Of a DNA stretch of 64,000 bases, positions 57,294 through 64,000 are shown one piece after another (the first letter of the stretch is position 1; each line of letters begins with the position of its first letter). This stretch comes from Pleurodeles waltl. Lineage: Eukaryota > Chordata > Amphibia > Caudata > Salamandridae. The position numbers and the translations under genes are program-made. Location of the stretch: assembly GCF_031143425.1 (NCBI RefSeq), contig NC_090444.1, positions 1,353,466,323 to 1,353,530,322 of the forward strand, read 5' to 3'. The notes under the pieces were generated by a model. The model saw nothing but the letters and a program-made list of their open reading frames with translations. It was not told where the DNA came from and ran no database searches.

Positions 57294-58303
57294 TGTAGTG
57301 TAGCCATTTTTATGTAGCTTTTGCATGCTTGCTTCAGGCATTAGGCCTTTGTGCGCTTTGCCCTAGATGCATTTTATTTGTTTGCTCGCAGCATCGGGCC
57401 TCTGTGCATTTTGCTCTAGATGCATTTTATTCAGCTTCGTACTGTTATTTTTTAATAACCAGTTCTACAGTCTTGTTTTATTCTTTATATCACACTGTTT
57501 AGCCTACTTCAGCATCAGAGTTTTCAATAACACATTCTCGCTTACTCTGTGCTTCAGTCAAGGATACAGTCTGGTACATTGCCGATAGACGTGGTAGGAG
57601 TTTAGTCTTTGGTGTGTAGACGATACACATTCTTGCGTAGGACGCTTTGTTACCACATCAACATGTTAGTTATAAAAACACTTCCTTGTCCTAATACATG
57701 CAAGAGGGAGATCACGACCCGGGAACCACAACTAGACACTGACTGCCCTGTTGCAGATGCTGATCCAGATCACAGGCCTTTGCTCAGGTATGAGGGTTGA
57801 TGTCTTCCCAGGGAATCTGAAAGGCAAGCTTAGAGCTTAACATGCTGTGCTCAAAATATAACAAAATTAGAGAGAACGAAGTTTGTTAACACTTTGATAG
57901 CGTTATTCCTATGTTTCACTCTCTTGGTTACTATTTTAATCCTACTGTGTTGTATGGTTCTGGTTATTGCGGCTCACGCCTTATTATCTAGAATGCAGTC
58001 GTTTTATTAAATCAATCTATAAAACTTAAACTGTATCTGTCATTTGTATATGAGATCATATTGTAAATGAGAGAGCTGGTTGGGACCTGAGTGACCACGA
58101 CTTCCCTGAGAAGTTCTAAGATGTCATGCGCTCGGCTGCCAAATCATCCCTTGGGAGAGATGAGGCACTGCTAGTTAGCCGGAGCAAAACCGGATTGAAG
58201 GTGACAAGGGTCCTTCTTAGTGGGTCAGACTTAGTCCCCCACACCAGGAACGACTCTGCCACCTAGAAATCCAGTAGTCTCATTTAGGATAATGAGAGCC
58301 AAC
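57294..58303 (+). repeat. ERV-B 3' LTR
   Basis: It is co-linear with 48,646-49,655, with roughly 28 substitutions, a 12-bp insertion near 57,497 (TGTTTAGCCTAC) and a 6-bp deletion near 58,150. The terminal CTGACA of the 5' LTR is replaced by GCAACA or is missing. Directly afterwards ERV-A gag resumes. Confidence 0.88.
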
Positions 58304-58904
58304 GCAACAACGTGAGCTGCGAAAGATTGTCGCAGAGACCTACTCTAGTATTGGTTGAGATAGCCTGGGGGCCAGACCAATAAAACCACAACTTCAGGGT
58401 AAATCTAATAAAGATTTTTCCAAGCAAGCTCCTGAAGGTAATAAGAAACGCTGGGCTAAAAAACAACAAACTCCTAAAAAAGAAAGGGGAGAATCTCCGC
58501 GCACGGAGACCTCACCGAATAGATACAATCTCAGAAATAGAGATAATATAAAAACACCTGACAAATATCAATATACTGATACACGCCAATCTCGTTCCTT
58601 TTAGGACTCATCAGAAAAATGAAGTGAGAGAGGCTGGCGGGCAGAGAGAAGAACAGAGTACGTGAAACCGAGACAGGAATCACAACGCTCAACAGAGGTT
58701 TCTGTTAAAAAGGAAGAGAAACCTCCCCAACAAAAAACCCAATTTAAAAAGAAAAAAGTGGCAGCAGTTGCAGTTCGACATGCCACTCAAGGAGAGGGCT
58801 CTATTGAAGAACAGGAAGTGGGCATTAGCGCTGCTAGACAGTGCGGCAAAGGTCACAATAGTTCACCGGAGTCTTATAGAGCATCTGGAGGTGAAAGCAA
58901 CTGA
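58304..58904 (+). pseudogene. gag: ERV-A gag, C-terminal part after the ERV-B insertion
   Basis: The frame resumes QQRELRKIVAETYSSIG. It shows the same basic sequence classes as ERV-B gag (KKRWAKKQQTPKKERGE, YQYTDTRQSRSF, KKKVAAVAVRH) and ends ASGGESN at 58,904. Three in-frame stops are visible (after SSIG, after SRSF and after DSSEK). No zinc knuckle is present, as in ERV-B. Confidence 0.75.
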
Positions 58905-61900
58905 TGACTTTCTACAAGTCGAAACTGCAGACATGCGTGTCTCCACGCCTGCCAGGGTGTACAAAGTAATGTTACAGTTAGAAAGAGACATTAAACGCAC
59001 AATAGACGCAATCTTTTGGGATCGCGTGGTAAACATATATGATATTTTGTTGGCCAAACAAGACTGACCACCTGGATTTGTCAGTACCTGCTGATATGGG
59101 GAAGATGTTATCAAACCTTTCTCGCCTCTTGTTCCCGGAGAGATCGCAGAATCCTATGCCATCGATTGGGCATTGGCACGGGCACCCATGTTATATCGCA
59201 ACCACGTAGGATGGGACAAAGATTCCCCCACCATGTAATTCCTATTAAAAATCAAGCCCAACCTCAACCACAATATCCAATAAAACATGATGCTAAAGCA
59301 CCCAGGAGGGAAATCCTCACACAACTGGAGTACCAAGACGTAATTGAACCCTGTGTCTCACATATGAATAATCCTTTATTCCCAGTAGCTAAATCGGACC
59401 ACTCATACAGAAAAGTCTTACACTACAGACACTTAAACAGTCATACACGGACATATGCTATACAAAACGCACAACATAGTGCTTAAAAAATACAAAACAG
59501 CACTGTAGATTTCCAATGTTTTTTTCTGCCAAAATATAGCGCCTGAGAGTACAGACTTAACAAGTTTCAGTGCACTAGGCTCACAGAAAAAATCTGTTGT
59601 TTACCCCAGGGGTACAAGAACAGTCTAGGACTGTTTGCAGCTCGTGTGACTTCAATATTGCACGACATTGACCCTGAAGCATTGTCCTAACATTTAAGAA
59701 GGGTAGGCCGCATTGTTGTGGGATTTGCTGAATTTGGCTACAAATTCAATCTCAAAAAAACAAAAATAGCCTTCCTCAGTGTCCTGTTTCTGGGATATGA
59801 GCTACCGAGTGAAGGAAAGAACCTAGCGCCACAATTCTTGTAAAAATGTGCACAATTACAACTTCCAAAGTCCATTAAAAAACGCCAATTACTATTGGGT
59901 TTCCTAAATTTTGGCAGAACTTACCTTCCTGATTATGCATCATGTATAAAACCTTTATATGAATTAATATGTCCTGACTTTTCAAGTAAATTTTGGACAG
60001 TCGAACACACACGCATTCTCAGAGACCTGCAGACAGACATGCTTGCAGCAAAACACTTATGCACAAGGGAAAACAAAACACATTTGGTCATAAGAGTAAT
60101 TGCTGGTGCCATTGGTTTCACCTATGTAACTTTCAATGAGGGTGAGACAGTCCCGATTGCATACAAATCACATTTGTACTCAGCAGCAGAAGAACACTTT
60201 GCTCCCACTGAGAAAATTCTCACTGCTGTACAGGTGGCTGTCATTAAAGAGAGAACTCTAGCCCAAGACAAATGCATTATTGTCATTTTTCCAATTCCAG
60301 CCCTTGAGGCTATTACCAAAGCCAGTGCTCCTAATGGAAAAGCATTACATCCACGTTGGATACAATGGGCCACGTCTTTGACAGCCACTGATGTTGACTA
60401 CAATTTTGACCCAAAACTACAAGCTCAAGAGTTTTTGCAATATGAACTAGAATACCCAGTTCCTGCAAACACATTGCATATTGATCAGTATCAAAGAGTC
60501 ATATACTCTGATGGCTCGGCGCAACATGCAATTGGCACAAAGCATCAATACTCTGCTGTTTGCGCAGTCATAAGTGGCTACATGGAGGATACTAAATGAT
60601 GTCCCCAGCATACACTCACGCAATCTATGACGTTTTTTAACTGACTTATTTTCTCTTTTTTCTCCCTTTCTGCTTCTCTATTATTGTTTTACTATTGTTT
60701 TCTCCCCCCCTTATTTGTTGGGAATTTACTGTTATTATTGGGCCTTTGGTGTGCCTGAATCGTTATTTAAACGGGAGTTATGTTTTTATATGCTCGAGTC
60801 TTACTTACTCGCTGCCTGTTTGTTATGGTAGCAGGAGCCACAGTAAAATGTGAGGTTGATGCTCCTACTTCTATGTTCATGACTTTAGTCCCTTCTTTGT
60901 TTTCATGTTGCTCACAGTATTCAAAGGGGCTTCCGCGTTCAGTTAGCACGGCTAGCGTACTCGCGGCTGGTTTGGCGTGTGGATCCGGGACGCCTATAAG
61001 GGGTTTTTCGATAAGGGTAAGTTGAGGTCATGTATATAACGAGCGGTTTCTTGATCTATTGATGCTCATGACTGCAAGCCCTGGTGTTTTTATTTGTAGA
61101 ATTTTAACTGTTTGGTGTATTTATTTTTTCAGTTTATCTGGGTCAAGACTTGTGGCATTTTCTGGAACTTCGGGATTTATGTACGGATATTTATATCATT
61201 TACAAGGATTTTCAATAAGGTATTACTGATTATTTATCTATTTGTGGTGAAGGTGTGGTGGATTTTTTTGGAGGTTTGAATATCTTTGGTGTTAGTTGAT
61301 GCCATTATTTACACATGTGTGTTTACTATTTAGCTAGTCTTCAATGAGGTAACTTCATCGGTGTTGATTTAATCACATTTGGTGTGATCACGGTTTTTAT
61401 CACGTGGTTTCCTGCATGGCTTCATGACTATTTTCATCTATACGGTTTCACCAGTACTTCGCACTTTTAATCTTCAATGGGATAATTTGGGCTGACTGGG
61501 TTCGATTCCAATTGGTGGGGTCACGATTTCTATTGCATGGTGTCCCACATGATTTCAGTGTTCTTTGTAGTAGGACAGGGTTCTTTAGAAACACCCCTTT
61601 GTTTTTTGCACTTTAGTTGTTGTAGCTCGTGTTGGGGAGATTTTTTCATGTTAGTTTTTCCTGTTTGTGGCGTTCAGGAAAGTGTTTGGCTGTTACTTTC
61701 CTCTCCTTGTCTTGTGATTTCTATGTGTTTTGTGTTATTCAGTAACTATGGGTATTTACCACCCATTTCATTACTCAAGTATTTTGTTTCTCCACTCAAG
61801 TGATTTGTTTGTAAAATTTTCAGCCCTGAAGAAGTAGTTGGGGTTATTTTCCCGTGACGAAACACGTGATGGCTTGGTTTTGTCTGGAAATACTGTGAGA

Positions 61901-63810
61901 ATCTTCGGTGAACAGACTTGGTGGGATTCCAGCTTCCAGAGAATTTTTCTTCAATAAATCAAGAAAATTTGACTACATATTAAGGACCGATTTTTGGATG
62001 CTCAGTTTGACTGTGGATTACTTCATTGTAATATTGTGCATGTATTCTTTCATTACAAATTGTTTGGGTGCCTCACGTAGGTGTTTATTGTTTTGGTTGA
62101 CTTGGTAAACATTTTGAGGGATGGGTATGGTCCCTTGTGAGGGCACCTTATAGTTATATTGTGGCCTTTTTGTCCTTGAGCGCCCTTTTCCCTCATTAAT
62201 GCACCCCTTTAGTGACTACATTCATGCAAACCCTAGGGGATTGCACAGCACAACTAGCAGAGCTAAAGGCTCTGGTGATGGCACTGGACACTTCAGATCC
62301 TGCACAGTTAACACTGATTGTTTGTGATTCGTACTACTGTGTCCGGTCCTTCAATGAATACCTGCATTACTGGCGCCAGAATGGGTCCAGAGATTCTAAA
62401 GGCATCACCGTTAAATACAGACTTCTGTGGGGGAATGTAGCGGATCTGAAGGAAACGCTACCAAATGTCCATGTTGTACACACACTTGGACACCAGCACG
62501 TTGGAATTCACATCGTTGGGAATGCACTGACTGATGAAGCTGCAAAGTCAGCAGTAGCTACGGCCACTGTTGCTGCAGTACCCGCTTGGTGCGAAACTGG
62601 ATGAGGACATATGGGCTGCCGTGAAAGCTACGACTGAAGGTATGCCCTATCCAAAAACATTTCCCGCTAAATATTCCTACCGAATGGGAGGCTGCCTAAA
62701 TGCTGAGGTTAAGATACCAGGCGTCGGGATTCGAGATATTCCCAACAAAGATGTAAGACCAGAGTTGAAGCAGCGCATGAGGGGGTAGCATCTGCCCATG
62801 CTGGTGTGGCGGCTACAATATCATTGTTGCAAGCCCGTTATTGGTAGCCAGACCTATACAAAGAGGCCAAGAAGTATGTCCTTTGTTGTGACATCTGCCA
62901 ACAAATTAAAGTTTCCACTGCTAAGCGTCCACCGCAGACACCCCTCCTTATTTCCAACAAACCTTTACAATGTGTGTACTTGAACCATTGTGGTCCCCTA
63001 ACCCCAGACAGTGCATACAAATACATCTTAGTCACTGTTGACTCCTGCTGCAGATTTCTATGGGTGTGGCCACAACGCTCGGCTGACGCTAGGATTATTA
63101 TTAAAGAATTGATAGTCTTTATCGGTACATATGCAGTTACGGCTTTCCACTCGGACCAGGGCCCTGCTTTCACCTCAAGGGCATTCAGGGACACCATGGC
63201 TTGGGTGGGGGGTCCAACTCCAGTATTGGTCTCCATTTCATCCAGAGGGAAATAGTGTTGTGGAGCGATTAAACCATGATTTAAAGCAGTCCTTAACAGC
63301 CAGAGCCTTAGGTACTGTTCGTAGTTGGTCTAATCACCCGTATGGAGTCCAGAGAGCATATAACAATCTGCCTAGAAGGTCCCTGGGGGGGTCATACTTC
63401 ATATGAGTGCCTGTTCGGAACTCAAATTTATGTTCCAGATCTTGATGGTCCTAGTGTGGAGGGGGCAGAAACACTCTTTGACATAAATGAACGTGTCACT
63501 GTCCTACAAGAATTGCAACAGTCTCGCACTTCTGCAAGTGCTGCCTCCATAGGAATTACATGTACCTGTAACGCCTACAGGCTGGATTCCTAAAGTTGGG
63601 GATCTAGTATGTGAAAAGGTTGCTGTGAAAAAGGAGTTTGGTCCTTCGTATAATGCACCAGTCCCAGTCTTGAAAATACACAGTACCAGAACTGTCATTC
63701 TACCACTGTAGGCTGGTGCCAAAGAAAACCGCTTTGTATCTATAGACAATGTCAAGTTACACCATGTGGCCGATCCTGCACAGCCAACCAAAAGGAACAG
63801 CCAGTAGTTC
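58780..63810 (+). pseudogene. pol: ERV-A pol, decayed and split by a 1.6-kb insertion
   Basis: An ATG at 58,780 corresponds to the Pol start of ERV-B. The protease motif is again ALLDSAA. RT is heavily damaged: stops after KQD at about 59,067, frame changes at 59,100-59,300 and 59,480-59,890, and the YVDD segment lost near 59,690. The connection and RNase H start are open at 59,895-60,599 (VIYSDGSAQ). After the insertion at 60,624-62,216, RNase H resumes (TLGDCTAQLAELKAL, VCDSYYCV). Integrase follows in several frames (CCDIC, FHSDQGPAF, GNSVVERLN) up to about 63,810. Confidence 0.8.
60624..62216. mobile_element. Unidentified 1.6-kb insertion in ERV-A pol
   Basis: TACACTCACGCAA (60,611-60,623) and TACATTCATGCAA (62,217-62,229) flank the block and match at 11 of 13 positions, which looks like a target duplication. 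RNase H text continues across it. The insert is T-rich, has no long ORF and no clear terminal repeats. It contains CCCTGAAGAAG and GACGAAACACGTG near 61,824-61,868, and GAGCGCCC near its end. A duplication of 13 bp argues for target-primed integration, such as a truncated LINE or Penelope-like element, but no protein signature supports a class. Confidence 0.55.
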
Positions 63811-64000
63811 CCGAATCCCTCTCACTACTGGTCAGGAAGTTCCTCTACAAGTTGTAAGCTGCAACACTAACACCTCTCCAAGCTTGGGGAGGGTGGAAAA
63901 TGTTCTTGCTTTGATTCCACTGACAACAAACAATACAGAAGTAACTGATCGATTTAACACAACTTCAACACAGATGGATGCCGTCATTTATTCTGAAGCA
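63749..64000 (+). pseudogene. env: ERV-A env, N-terminal part (continues beyond window)
   Basis: An ATG at 63,749 overlaps the end of pol and opens 84 codons without a stop to the window end. The segment IPLTTGQEVPLQVV is shared with ERV-B (PLTTGEDVPLQVV), which supports this frame as the true start of env. The rest is outside the window, so its integrity is unknown. Confidence 0.65.

Larger units (their letters stand above)
48646..58303 (+). mobile_element. ERV-B: younger foamy-like endogenous retrovirus
   Basis: LTRs at 48,646-49,655 and 57,294-58,303 differ by about 3% by eye plus indels of about 12 and 6 bp. Between them are the C-terminal part of gag, pol, env and a 3' ORF. ERV-B is inserted in ERV-A gag: the ERV-A frame ends at QQDQER and resumes at QQRELRKIVAE. 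Flanks ACGGT and a downstream ACGTG may be an imperfect target duplication, and the last few bases of the right LTR are uncertain (58,303 to 58,309). The 5' leader and the N-terminal part of gag are missing. Confidence 0.85.
41166..64000 (+). mobile_element. ERV-A: older foamy-like endogenous retrovirus, runs out of the window
   Basis: The parts are 5' LTR 41,166-41,880, primer site 41,881, gag (42,116-42,283, 47,857-48,645, 58,304-58,904), pol (58,780-60,623, 62,217-63,810) and the start of env (63,749). It is inserted into the RT region of the minus-strand gypsy element. Three later insertions split it: a LINE, ERV-B and a 1.6-kb element. Its gag and pol are clearly more decayed than those of ERV-B. 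The rest of env, the 3' LTR and the right target duplication are outside the window. Confidence 0.8.

Noticed and set aside
61824..61872. Possible hammerhead ribozyme (CTGAAGA ... CGAAAC)
   Set aside because: The core words are there, but the stem that should join them (AGTAG against GTGAC) does not pair. Only an inner GGG/CCC match exists.
1..64000. Host protein-coding genes, tRNA, rRNA, CRISPR arrays
   Set aside because: No exon series with domains outside the mobile elements, no cloverleaf or rRNA text, and no regularly spaced direct repeats with unique spacers were seen.

Overview
This window looks like intergenic DNA from a very large vertebrate genome, most likely a salamander. The newt guess rests on remembered resemblance of several repeat families, not on a search. 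I found no convincing host gene, tRNA, rRNA or CRISPR array. Almost every block I could identify is a transposable element, and most sit inside one another. Target-site duplications (TSDs), read directly from the sequence, give the order of insertion.

Left part (1 to about 38,740). An old L1-like LINE starts near 5.7 kb. Its ORF1 remnant is at 5,746-6,700, its ORF2 begins at about 7,222, and its endonuclease is now scattered over 20 kb. Five copies of a roughly 1.8-2.2 kb LTR-like repeat (family A, TGTTAG...CTAACA, 5-bp TSDs) and two full copies of a roughly 2.93 kb LTR-like repeat (family B, TGTAGGA...TCCTACA) lie in and around it. The deepest nest is L1 > family A (7,241-21,981) > family B (7,267-20,199) > family A (11,556-19,980) > an intact Ty3/gypsy chromovirus (12,761-19,306). 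The chromovirus has one uninterrupted gag-pol-chromodomain ORF of 1,463 codons, LTRs with one visible difference, and an 11-nt self-primer pair typical of the Tf1/sushi group. A PIF/Harbinger transposon (30,622-37,901, TAA TSD) carries broken copies of a transposase and of two different SANT/Myb-like genes. Its left end was copied in a 1,619-bp tandem duplication that also covers neighbouring L1 and family A sequence.

Right part (38,741-64,000). A decayed Ty3/gypsy element on the minus strand (205-bp LTR, integrase, RNase H, end of RT) is cut at 41,165 by an endogenous retrovirus, ERV-A. ERV-A runs past the window end. It was itself hit three times: by a CR1/L2-like LINE (42,290-47,856, minus) with a 2.5-kb GC-rich tandem 5' array; by a second retrovirus of the same family, ERV-B (48,646-58,303), inside gag; and by an unidentified 1.6-kb element (60,624-62,216) inside pol. 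Both retroviruses look foamy-virus-like. Pol has its own ATG in the +1 frame overlapping gag and starts with protease, gag ends in basic stretches without zinc knuckles, env overlaps the end of pol and is long, and the ERV-A primer site resembles tRNA-Lys1,2. In ERV-B, pol and env carry several stops and frameshifts, but a 171-codon ORF overlapping the 3' end of env is still open.

There is no cooperating host pathway here. The functional units are the transposition machineries, and only the chromovirus looks potentially complete.
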